This document shows, one piece after another, positions 1 to 6,019 of a stretch of 6,253 nucleotides of DNA. Within the stretch, counting starts at the first letter, position 1. Each line of letters opens with the position of its first letter. Below the pieces are notes generated by a model. The model was not told the origin of the DNA and did not search any database. It saw only the letters and a program-made list of their open reading frames with translations. Source of the stretch: Hyphomicrobiales bacterium (GTDB lineage Bacteria; Pseudomonadota; Alphaproteobacteria; Rhizobiales; Xanthobacteraceae); assembly GCA_016210825.1 (NCBI GenBank), contig JACQTM010000070.1:1-6253 (forward strand), in the 5' to 3' direction. A program made the translations under genes and the position numbers.

Positions 1-1
1 T

Positions 2-634
2 GCGATCGATCAGCTGCCGGCGTGGCTTAATCGCGTGGCTGCAGCCTGCATCCTGATAGCGCTGGCCGGCTATGTGATCTACGTCTGGACCGCGCCGCGC
101 CGGGTCGGACGAAGCAATTGGCAGGTTGTACTGCCCGGCGGTCCATTGACGCTGCTGCAGATCGCGATCGGCATCGTCGATCTCGGCTTCTGCGCGCTCG
201 CCATGTACGTGCTGCTTCCCGCCGAACCGAATATCGACTTCGTGATGCTTGCTGTCATTTTCGTGTCGGCAACCTTACTCGGATTTGTGAGCCACGCGCC
301 GGGCGGCATTGGTGTGTTCGATGCGGCGATGCTGATCGCGCTTTCGCAATTCGACCGCGAGAAGCTTGTTGCCGGATTACTGCTGTTCCGACTTCTTTAT
401 TACATCATGCCGTTCGCGCTGGCGCTGGCCGTCCTCGGAATTCGCGAATTGATGCAGAGTCTTCGTGGCTCTCGCGCCACGTTGATTCCGATCCGCGCCC
501 CGTTGGGGAGCGACGTCCTCAGGGTGAAGCATGAGATCCACGAATGGCCCGGAAAAAAGCCGAAACATAAGGATGACGACGTTGCGGCAAGTCGGGAACG
601 TAAAACCAAAGCCAAACGCCGATGGATGAAATGA
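2..634 (+). CDS. UPF0104/YbhN-type membrane protein, C-terminal part (5' truncated)
   Basis: The frame is open from the left edge, so this is the last ~210 codons of a longer protein; the GTG at 35 is an internal valine, not a convincing start. The sequence is rich in hydrophobic segments (roughly codons 13-30, 52-70, 80-98 and 117-145 of the visible part). It contains HAPGGIGVFD at 292-321, the PGG-G-F signature near the C-terminus of the UPF0104/YbhN family, whose best-known relatives are the flippase/transmembrane domains of lysylphosphatidylglycerol synthase (MprF). The last ~45 residues form a charged cytoplasmic-looking tail ending in a lysine/arginine cluster (KTKAKRRWMK). The substrate cannot be told from sequence: no soluble aminoacyl-transferase domain is visible, and the family includes many members of unknown role. 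It ends 75 nt before phoR on the same strand, so read-through into phoR is possible, but a link to phosphate control is not shown. Confidence 0.8.
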   Translation, partial: AIDQLPAWLNRVAAACILIALAGYVIYVWTAPRRVGRSNWQVVLPGGPLTLLQIAIGIVDLGFCALAMYVLLPAEPNIDFVMLAVIFVSATLLGFVSHAPGGIGVFDAAMLIALSQFDREKLVAGLLLFRLLYYIMPFALALAVLGIRELMQSLRGSRATLIPIRAPLGSDVLRVKHEIHEWPGKKPKHKDDDVAASRERKTKAKRRWMK

Positions 635-709
635 TTGCCTGTCGCGTCGGGCTTAAATTCGCTGGCGCACTGACTGTGCTGGCGTCATTCTCCCGCCGGA
701 GCCTGATCC
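635..709 (+). other. Spacer between the YbhN-type gene and phoR
   Basis: This 75-nt gap shows no convincing promoter, terminator or full Pho box. One isolated PhoB-like half-site, CTGTCGC, occurs at 639-645 without an 11-bp partner. The phoR ribosome site GGAG (698-701) forms a 4-bp inverted repeat with CTCC at 690-693. Confidence 0.5.
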
Positions 710-2032
710 ATGGCGGTCAAGGACGATTGGCGTAAGACGCAACGTGGTGCCGGTATCGGCGGCGCCGGCGTGTTTGTGTTTGCGCTGGCCGCACTCGTGC
801 TTGCTGTTTTTGTTGTGCTCGATGTGCTCACCCTCGGTAACGCATCCTTGGCGTTGCTCATCGGCCTTGGCATTGCGTCCGTGGCAACGTTTGCCGGCAG
901 AGCCGGTGACAATGATATTGCGCCATTTACGCCGAGAGCCGCCAATCAAGCCTTGAGCCAATCGAGCGATATATCGCCGGAGGCGATCGTTGCCGCGTTT
1001 CCGGACCCGGTGGTGGCGCTCGACCGGCAAGGGCGTGTTGTCGCGTACAATGCGAGAGCGAATGCAATTGCTCCGGCTTTGCGCGCGGGCGAGCACGGCT
1101 CGATCGCGCTGCGCAATCCTGAACTCGTGACCGCTATCCGTCGGGTGGGAGAGACCGGCGAGGTGCAGCACGTCGAATATGCCGAGCGCGTCCCGGCCGA
1201 TCGTTGGCTCGAGGCCTTCGTAACGCCGGTGCCGGCAAGCAGCGCGGCCGGGAATGGCCGTACCAATCTCGTCCTCGTCACCTTCCACGATCTGACGCCG
1301 TTGCGGCGCATGGAGGTAATGCGGGCCGATTTCGTTGCCAATGCCAGTCACGAACTTCGCACCCCGCTCGCCGCGCTGTCCGGATTCATCGAGACATTAC
1401 GTGGGCCTGCGCGCGACGATCCAAGCGCGCGAGACCGTTTTCTCGGCATCATGCAGGCGCAAGCCAACCGCATGGCGCGGTTGATCGACGACCTGCTGTC
1501 GCTGTCGCGCATCGAGCTCAACGCGCACCTGCATCCGGAGACGCCGGTCGATCTCCTGGCAATTGTGCGTCAAGTCGTGGACAGCCTGCAGACGCTTGCT
1601 GCCGACCGCGAGGTGAAGATTACGATTACGCCGCCGCAGCAGTCCCTCATCGTGCCGGGCGATCGCGACGAGCTGATCCGAATATTCGAAAATCTTGTCG
1701 AGAACGCGCTCAAATACGGCGCCTCGGGGAAGCGGGTGGACATTTCGTGCAGACAGGTCTCCTCGCCCGACGGCAAGCAGGAAGCGCTGGTAGCCGTGCG
1801 CGATTATGGCCCCGGAATTTCCGCCGAACACATGCCGCGCCTGACCGAGCGATTCTATCGTGTCGATGTCAGCGAGAGCCGCGCCCAGGGCGGCACCGGT
1901 CTTGGTCTGGCTCTGGTTAAGCATATCCTCAACCGCCATGGCGGCCGGCTCGCTATCGATAGCAAGCCGGGCGAGGGCGCGACCTTTACTGTCCGCTTGC
2001 CGCTAGCCACAGGCCGGCATGCGGCCGATTGA
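710..2032 (+). CDS. phoR: Phosphate regulon sensor histidine kinase PhoR
   Basis: This 440-residue inner-membrane histidine kinase autophosphorylates in low phosphate and passes the phosphate to the response regulator PhoB. Two hydrophobic segments (about residues 19-38 and 45-62) are separated by only a few residues, so there is no real periplasmic sensor domain, as expected for PhoR, which senses through PstSCAB-PhoU. A PAS-like domain follows (about 90-195; FPDPVVALDRQGRVVAYN). The HisKA H-box is NASHELRTPL with phospho-acceptor His214 (codon at 1349-1351). The HATPase domain has the N-box NLVENALKY (Asn332), G1 box DYGPGI (365-370), F-box RFYRVD (381-386) and G2 box GGTGLGL (394-400). All catalytic boxes are intact. 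The ATG at 710 has GGAG at 698-701, 8 nt upstream. The PAS-HisKA-HATPase layout is shared by many kinases; the adjacent pst operon makes PhoR the secure choice. Confidence 0.95.
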   Translation: MAVKDDWRKTQRGAGIGGAGVFVFALAALVLAVFVVLDVLTLGNASLALLIGLGIASVATFAGRAGDNDIAPFTPRAANQALSQSSDISPEAIVAAFPDPVVALDRQGRVVAYNARANAIAPALRAGEHGSIALRNPELVTAIRRVGETGEVQHVEYAERVPADRWLEAFVTPVPASSAAGNGRTNLVLVTFHDLTPLRRMEVMRADFVANASHELRTPLAALSGFIETLRGPARDDPSARDRFLGIMQAQANRMARLIDDLLSLSRIELNAHLHPETPVDLLAIVRQVVDSLQTLAADREVKITITPPQQSLIVPGDRDELIRIFENLVENALKYGASGKRVDISCRQVSSPDGKQEALVAVRDYGPGISAEHMPRLTERFYRVDVSESRAQGGTGLGLALVKHILNRHGGRLAIDSKPGEGATFTVRLPLATGRHAAD

Positions 2033-2060
2033 GAAAAGCCAATTGACTCAAATTATTGCG

Positions 2061-2093
2061 TTGTCATCGAACTGTCGTCGAACAGTCATAGAA
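2061..2093 (+). promoter_or_regulatory. PhoB-binding site (Pho box), three tandem 11-bp units
   Basis: Three consecutive 11-bp units fit the 7+4 layout of PhoB half-sites: TTGTCAT+CGAA (2061-2071), CTGTCGT+CGAA (2072-2082) and CAGTCAT+AGAA (2083-2093). The Pho-box consensus half-site is CTGTCAT followed by a 4-bp A/T-leaning spacer, with PhoB dimers binding head to tail every 11 bp. The site lies between phoR and pstS, 96 nt upstream of the pstS ATG, where phosphate-starvation activation of pstSCAB-phoU is expected. The sequence match is seen directly; binding and activation are inferred. PhoB promoters use the box in place of a -35 element. Possible -10 hexamers are CATAGA (2087-2092) and CATAAC (2095-2100), but neither is spaced ideally, so the transcription start is unresolved. 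Confidence 0.88.
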
Positions 2094-2177
2094 GCATAAC
2101 ACGCGGCTCCTAGGGACGGTGGCGCAGGGAGGCGGCTCGTAAGACGTCGTAGACGCATGGGTCACCTCGCCAGATAT

Positions 2178-2183
2178 AAGGAG
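2178..2183 (+). promoter_or_regulatory. Ribosome binding site of pstS
   Basis: AAGGAG lies 6 nt before the ATG at 2190. It is the strongest Shine-Dalgarno match in the window. It selects that ATG over the in-frame ATG at 2157, and suits a binding protein made in large amounts. Confidence 0.9.
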
Positions 2184-2189
2184 AGTCTC

Positions 2190-3188
2190 ATGTCCCTCAA
2201 AATCGCGACACTGACCGCCATTTCGCTGCTGCTTACGCTCGGAACGGCATCAGCGCAGCAGAAGATTATCGCGGTCGATGGTTCTTCGACCGTATTCCCG
2301 ATCACCGAAGCCATGGCCGAAGAATTCCAGAAGGCCAACAAGGGAATCAAGGTGACCGTCGGTATCGGCGGCACCGGCGGGGGCTTCAAGAAGTTCTGCC
2401 GCGGCGAAACCGATATTTCCGATGCTTCACGCCCGATCAAGGATAGCGAGCGTGCGGACTGCAAGAAGAACAACGTCGATTACATTGAGCTGCCAGTCGC
2501 GCTCGATGCATTGACGGTCATGGTCAATCCCAAGAACGACTGGGTTAAGGAGATGACCGTCGCCGAACTGAAAAAGATCTGGGAGCCCGAGGCGCAGGGT
2601 AAGATTACGAACTGGAAACAGGTGCGCGACAGCTTTCCGGATAAACCGCTCAAGCTTTATGGCGCTGGCGTCGATTCCGGCACCTACGACTATTTTACCG
2701 CTGCAATCGTCGGTAAGGAGCATTCCTCACGCGGCGACTTCACGGCATCGGAAGACGACAACGTGCTCGTCCAGGGCATCGCCGGCGACGTGAACGCGCT
2801 CGGCTTTTTTGGCCTTGCCTATTATCTGGAGAACACCAGTAAGTTGAAGGCGGTTGCCATCAAGTTGAAAGTCGATTCGAAAGCGGTCATGCCCTCGGTC
2901 GAGGCTGCGAAGGACGGTACATATCAACCGCTGTCGCGTCCGATCTTTATTTATGTTAGCCGCAAATCGGCCGAGGCAAAGCCGGAGGTCGCTAAATTCA
3001 TCGAGTTCTACCTCGACAAGAAGAACGCGGCCAAGCTTGTCAAGGAAGTGGGCTACGTGCCGCTCCCAGACAATGCCTACGACGTATTTCTGAAGCGCTT
3101 CAAGGAACGTGCACTTGGCACCGCCTTCCACGGTTCGAAAATCGGCGTGTCTGTCGAAGAGTTGTTGAAGACCCCGTTGGTCAATTGA
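2190..3188 (+). CDS. pstS: Phosphate ABC transporter, periplasmic phosphate-binding protein PstS
   Basis: This 332-residue protein binds inorganic phosphate in the periplasm and delivers it to the PstCA channel. Starting at the ATG at 2190 gives a clean Sec signal peptide: MSLK, a hydrophobic core, then TASA with likely cleavage after residue 22 before QQK. The upstream in-frame ATG at 2157 would add 11 polar residues in front of the signal and has no good ribosome site. Anion-binding segments of the PstS family are visible: GSSTVFPI (31-38), GTGGGFKKFC (61-70), SDASRPI (77-83) and VDSGTYDYF (161-169), with the Ser-Gly-Thr trio that hydrogen-bonds phosphate. C70 and C91 are the only cysteines and could form a disulfide in the periplasm (inference). 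It is the first gene after the Pho box, and is separated from pstC by 90 nt containing a stable hairpin, which may let it be expressed above the rest of the operon. Confidence 0.96.
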   Translation: MSLKIATLTAISLLLTLGTASAQQKIIAVDGSSTVFPITEAMAEEFQKANKGIKVTVGIGGTGGGFKKFCRGETDISDASRPIKDSERADCKKNNVDYIELPVALDALTVMVNPKNDWVKEMTVAELKKIWEPEAQGKITNWKQVRDSFPDKPLKLYGAGVDSGTYDYFTAAIVGKEHSSRGDFTASEDDNVLVQGIAGDVNALGFFGLAYYLENTSKLKAVAIKLKVDSKAVMPSVEAAKDGTYQPLSRPIFIYVSRKSAEAKPEVAKFIEFYLDKKNAAKLVKEVGYVPLPDNAYDVFLKRFKERALGTAFHGSKIGVSVEELLKTPLVN

Positions 3189-3221
3189 CCGTTACGTTGG
3201 AAGTATGACGTGAGTGGTTCG

Positions 3222-3262
3222 GGTCGGGGATTTGGCAGCCTGCCGCTGCCTAATTCCCGGCC
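3222..3262 (+). repeat. Long imperfect hairpin between pstS and pstC
   Basis: Positions 3222-3239 pair with 3245-3262 around a 5-nt loop (CTGCC, 3240-3244). The inner stem GGCAGC/GCTGCC is perfect. After a single U-U mismatch (3233/3251) the outer stem continues for 11 pairs, including two G-U pairs (3229/3255 and 3224/3260), giving 17 pairs in all. No run of T follows, so it does not look like an intrinsic terminator. A stable hairpin just after the first gene of a binding-protein operon is a known way to protect the upstream mRNA or impede downstream transcription or processing, as with the REP elements after malE. That role here is inference. It ends 6 nt before the pstC ribosome binding site. 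Confidence 0.75.
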
Positions 3263-3268
3263 AGAGTT

Positions 3269-3272
3269 GGAG
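3269..3272 (+). promoter_or_regulatory. Ribosome binding site of pstC
   Basis: GGAG (within GGAGAGGG) sits 6 nt before the ATG at 3279. It supports that start over the in-frame GTG at 3210, whose 23-codon extension would run through the hairpin. Confidence 0.8.
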
Positions 3273-3278
3273 AGGGTC

Positions 3279-4235
3279 ATGGCAACGATTGACTTAGCCA
3301 GTGCTCCCACCCAAGGGGCAGCCGGTGGTCAATTGGTCGCCAGCGCGGCGTTTCTACGAAGACGTGCCATAACGGGAGCCGTGGTCAGAGTCTTTCTCTT
3401 CTTGGCTGCGGCGTTGTCGGTCTTCATCACCGCTGCCATCGTCTACATTTTGGTCTACGATTCCATCCTGTTTTTTCAGAAAGTATCGATCGTTGATTTT
3501 CTCACTGACACCGAGTGGACCCCGGTGTTTGAAAAGCCGCGCTTTGGCATCATCACGCTGGTATCCGGCACCCTGATGACGACGCTGATCGGCCTCGTCG
3601 TGGCCATGCCCGCAGGTACGATCCTGTCGATCTATCTCAGCGAATTTGCCGGCCACCGGACACGCGAGATCATCAAGCCGATTCTCGAGTTGCTCGCGGG
3701 CGTACCGACCGTGGCGTTCGGTTACTTCGCCCTGTTCTTTCTCACGCCATTGTTTCAGATTTTCATTCCAAACCTTTCGGGCTTCAATTTGCTTGTCCCC
3801 GGCATCGTTATCGGGATCATGATTCTGCCCTATATCGTCTCGGTCGCCGAGGACGCCATGCGTGCGGTTCCCGATCCACTCCGCGAAGGTGCCTTTGCCC
3901 TCGGCTTTACCCGGTTTCAGACAGCGATCCGCGTGGTGATACCGGGCGCCTTTTCCGGTGTGACCGCGGCCTATCTACTTGGCATGTCGCGGGCGGTCGG
4001 CGAGACCATGGTGGTTGCGATCGCCGCCGGTCAACAGGCGACGCTTGCCTACAATCCGCTCGAAGGTGCCGCAACGATCACCGCCTATATTGTCCAAATC
4101 AGTCTCGGCGACCTGCCGCATAATTCGCTCGCCTATCTAACGATCTTTGCCGCGGGGCTGACGCTATTTCTGATGACGCTCGTGTTCAACCTGATCGCGT
4201 TCTGGCTGCGCAAAAAGTATCGCGAGGTTTATTGA
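3279..4235 (+). CDS. pstC: Phosphate ABC transporter permease PstC
   Basis: With PstA, this 318-residue inner-membrane protein forms the phosphate channel. The length matches typical PstC. An N-terminal cytoplasmic stretch (1-33) is followed by about six membrane segments (about 35-60, 91-118, 137-163, 172-190, 226-255 and 285-310). The cytoplasmic coupling loop that contacts PstB runs EDAMRAVPDPLREGAFALGF (191-210) and on to about 224, an EAA-type motif of binding-protein-dependent permeases. The Pst-specific GMSRAVGET (235-243) follows, together with GVPTVAFGYFALFFLTP (141-157), which separates PstC from PstA (GVPSIIYG). The ATG at 3279 is chosen because it has a well-placed GGAG. A GTG at 3210 would add 23 Gly/Ser/Pro/Arg-rich residues encoded by the intergenic hairpin. 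The stop is 3 nt before pstA, so the two are likely translationally coupled. Confidence 0.95.
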   Translation: MATIDLASAPTQGAAGGQLVASAAFLRRRAITGAVVRVFLFLAAALSVFITAAIVYILVYDSILFFQKVSIVDFLTDTEWTPVFEKPRFGIITLVSGTLMTTLIGLVVAMPAGTILSIYLSEFAGHRTREIIKPILELLAGVPTVAFGYFALFFLTPLFQIFIPNLSGFNLLVPGIVIGIMILPYIVSVAEDAMRAVPDPLREGAFALGFTRFQTAIRVVIPGAFSGVTAAYLLGMSRAVGETMVVAIAAGQQATLAYNPLEGAATITAYIVQISLGDLPHNSLAYLTIFAAGLTLFLMTLVFNLIAFWLRKKYREVY

Positions 4236-4238
4236 GAA

Positions 4239-5183
4239 ATGGCAATGAGTAACGAGCACACGCGCATCGAAGGCGAAACGATTGACGAACGGCTTCTTGT
4301 CAAGCGAGCGAACCGGCAGGATCTTCGGTTCGCAGTCATAGGGCTTTGTGTGTTGATCGTTGCGATGGTTGCTTTGCTCGCGCTCATTGCCGATTTCATG
4401 CTCGACGGTGTTCCGCGTATCAACTTCGATTTCTTCGTGAATTATCCGTCGCGCAAACCAGAGCAGGCGGGCATCCTGTCGGCCTGGGTTGGCAGCACGC
4501 TGGTGATGCTGACGACGGCCGCACTCGCGGTCCCGATCGGTGTCGCCGCCGGGGTCTATCTCGAGGAATACGCGCGGAAGAATTGGATCACCGATATCAT
4601 CGAGATCAACGTCACCAATCTCGCTGGCGTTCCATCCATTATCTACGGGTTGCTGGCACTTGGCCTGTTCGTGCAGACGCTAAGACTCGGCCAAACTATC
4701 CTTGTCGCCGGATTGACGCTTGCATTGTTGATTTTGCCGATCATCATCGTGACGACGCGCGAAGCACTGCGCAGCATCCCGCTCGAAATCCGGGAAGCGG
4801 CCTTCGGTCTCGGCGCTGATCGGTGGCAAGCGGTGTGGATGTATCTGTTGCCGGCAGCCCGCCCTGGTATCCTAACCGGGACAATCGTCGGTATGTCGCG
4901 GGCGATCGGCGAGACCGCACCAATCATCACTATCGGCGCGCTCACCTTCATTGCCTTTCTGCCGCCGGCTCCAATTCAGCTGGAGTTTCCGTTCGTGAAT
5001 TTCCAATGGTTGAATTCGCCATTCACCGTGATGCCAATCCAGATGTTCAATTGGATCTCGCGGCCGCAGGTCGGCTTCCATGTCGCCGCCGCCGCGACCG
5101 GCGTTATCCTGCTCGCAATGACTCTCTTGATGAACGGTCTTGCCATCTACATTCGTTACCGAATTCGCAGAGGTATGAAGTGA
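4239..5183 (+). CDS. pstA: Phosphate ABC transporter permease PstA
   Basis: This 314-residue protein is the second membrane half of the phosphate channel. After a polar N-terminus (1-30), membrane segments are seen at about 31-52, 80-108, 128-146, 151-171, 208-240 and 282-305. The EAA-type coupling loop for PstB is REALRSIPLEIREAAFGLGA (174-193), continuing to G210. GVPSIIYGLLALGLFVQ (130-146) and GMSRAIGETAPII (218-230) are PstA hallmarks. The start at 4239 lies 3 nt after the pstC stop with only a weak GAGG (4224-4227) 11 nt away, so translation probably depends on ribosomes finishing pstC. An in-frame ATG at 4245 is an equally possible start and changes only two residues. Confidence 0.95.
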   Translation: MAMSNEHTRIEGETIDERLLVKRANRQDLRFAVIGLCVLIVAMVALLALIADFMLDGVPRINFDFFVNYPSRKPEQAGILSAWVGSTLVMLTTAALAVPIGVAAGVYLEEYARKNWITDIIEINVTNLAGVPSIIYGLLALGLFVQTLRLGQTILVAGLTLALLILPIIIVTTREALRSIPLEIREAAFGLGADRWQAVWMYLLPAARPGILTGTIVGMSRAIGETAPIITIGALTFIAFLPPAPIQLEFPFVNFQWLNSPFTVMPIQMFNWISRPQVGFHVAAAATGVILLAMTLLMNGLAIYIRYRIRRGMK

Positions 5184-5193
5184 ACGTCACTCA

Positions 5194-5197
5194 GAGG
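5194..5197 (+). promoter_or_regulatory. Candidate ribosome binding site of pstB
   Basis: GAGG lies 6 nt before the ATG at 5204. A competing GAGG at 5170-5173 is also 6 nt before an in-frame GTG at 5180 that overlaps the pstA stop, so the site favours but does not prove the 5204 start. Confidence 0.55.
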
Positions 5198-5203
5198 TCG
5201 GCT

Positions 5204-6010
5204 ATGGATGCGTTGACGATAGAAAAAGCCGTTGCAGCTCCCGTCGATGAGCCATTGCGCGCCTCTGTCATCGACCTCAGCTTCCATTACGGCGAGAAGC
5301 AAGCGCTATTTGATGTCAATTTTCCGATCCATGATCGTAAGGTCACCGCGCTAATTGGACCTTCGGGCTGCGGCAAGAGCACACTACTGCGGGCGTTCAA
5401 CCGCATGCACGACCTATATCCCGGGAACCGTTACCAGGGCGAGGTGATCCTCTATCCGGAGCAAATCAACATTGTTTCGCCCGCGGTCGATCCTATGCTC
5501 GTACGCTTGAAGATTGGAATGGTGTTCCAGAAGCCCAATCCATTCCCCAAATCGATCTACGAAAATGTCGCCGCGGGTTTGTGGGTGCGTGGCATCAGAA
5601 AGAAGTCGTTGGTCGATGACCGTGTTGAGTTCGCGCTGACTCAGGCGGCCTTGTGGGATGAGGTGAAGGACCGGATGAGGTCGTCCGCCTATGGCCTGTC
5701 GGGCGGCCAGCAACAGCGCCTGTGTATCGCTCGCGCGCTTGCACCGGCGCCTGAAATGTTGCTGCTCGACGAACCGACGTCCGCGCTAGATCCTATTGCG
5801 ACCGCGCGCATCGAAGAATTGATTATGGAGCTTGCCCCAACGGTCAAGATCATGATCGTTACCCACAATATGCAGCAGGCCGCGCGCATCTCTAATTATA
5901 CGGCATTTATGCACCTTGGACGGATGGTGGAGTTTGACGTGACAACCAACATCTTTACGAGCCCGAAAGAACGCAAAACTCAAGATTATATCACCGGGCG
6001 ATTTGGATAA
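5204..6010 (+). CDS. pstB: Phosphate ABC transporter ATP-binding protein PstB
   Basis: This 268-residue cytoplasmic ATPase drives phosphate import through PstCA (ABC phosphate importer). All nucleotide-binding motifs are intact: Walker A GPSGCGKST (52-60), Q-loop Gln109 in MVFQKPNPFPKSIYENV (106-122, strongly PstB-specific), signature LSGGQQQR (165-172), Walker B LLLDEP (186-191) with catalytic Glu190, D-loop SALD (193-196) and switch His221. The C-terminus DYITGRFG is also typical of PstB. The ATG at 5204 follows GAGG at the right distance. An in-frame GTG at 5180 would add eight residues (MNVTQRSA) and overlap the pstA stop; I cannot exclude it. The frame stays open far upstream into pstA, but that part is a shadow of pstA with no ABC-family character. 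Confidence 0.95.
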   Translation: MDALTIEKAVAAPVDEPLRASVIDLSFHYGEKQALFDVNFPIHDRKVTALIGPSGCGKSTLLRAFNRMHDLYPGNRYQGEVILYPEQINIVSPAVDPMLVRLKIGMVFQKPNPFPKSIYENVAAGLWVRGIRKKSLVDDRVEFALTQAALWDEVKDRMRSSAYGLSGGQQQRLCIARALAPAPEMLLLDEPTSALDPIATARIEELIMELAPTVKIMIVTHNMQQAARISNYTAFMHLGRMVEFDVTTNIFTSPKERKTQDYITGRFG

Positions 6011-6019
6011 GAGGAAGCC

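Larger units (their letters stand above)
2033..2189 (+). promoter_or_regulatory. phoR-pstS intergenic region: pst promoter and leader
   Basis: This 157-nt gap holds the PhoB box and, downstream of it, a leader of roughly 90 nt before pstS. I see no U-tailed hairpin that would terminate phoR transcription, so phoR read-through into pst is possible. The heptamer GCGGCTC occurs twice in the leader (2103-2109 and 2132-2138) without an evident role, and no known riboswitch fold was recognised. An ATG at 2157 is in frame with pstS but lacks a good ribosome binding site. Confidence 0.7.

Noticed and set aside
639..645. CTGTCGC resembling a PhoB half-site upstream of phoR.
   Set aside because: No second unit is found 11 bp away on either side, so it does not make a Pho box.
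653..1351. Long antisense open frame opposite phoR (232 codons), with similar ones at 1397-1939 (-) and 1204-1920 (+).
   Set aside because: They are shadows of phoR in GC-rich DNA. Their translations are rich in Arg/His/Ala without domains, while phoR has every histidine-kinase box.
2043..2048. TTGACT as a sigma-70 -35 element ahead of pstS.
   Set aside because: At 16-18 nt spacing there is no recognisable -10 hexamer. The Pho box is the better explanation for promoter activity.
3222..3262. Hairpin as a rho-independent terminator after pstS.
   Set aside because: No T-run follows the stem, and tightly packed pstCAB-phoU downstream has no other evident promoter.
4823..5203. Upstream extension of the pstB frame, suggesting a 395-residue protein.
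   Set aside because: The extra residues overlap the well-conserved pstA C-terminus in another frame, are low-complexity, and are not part of any ABC ATPase domain.
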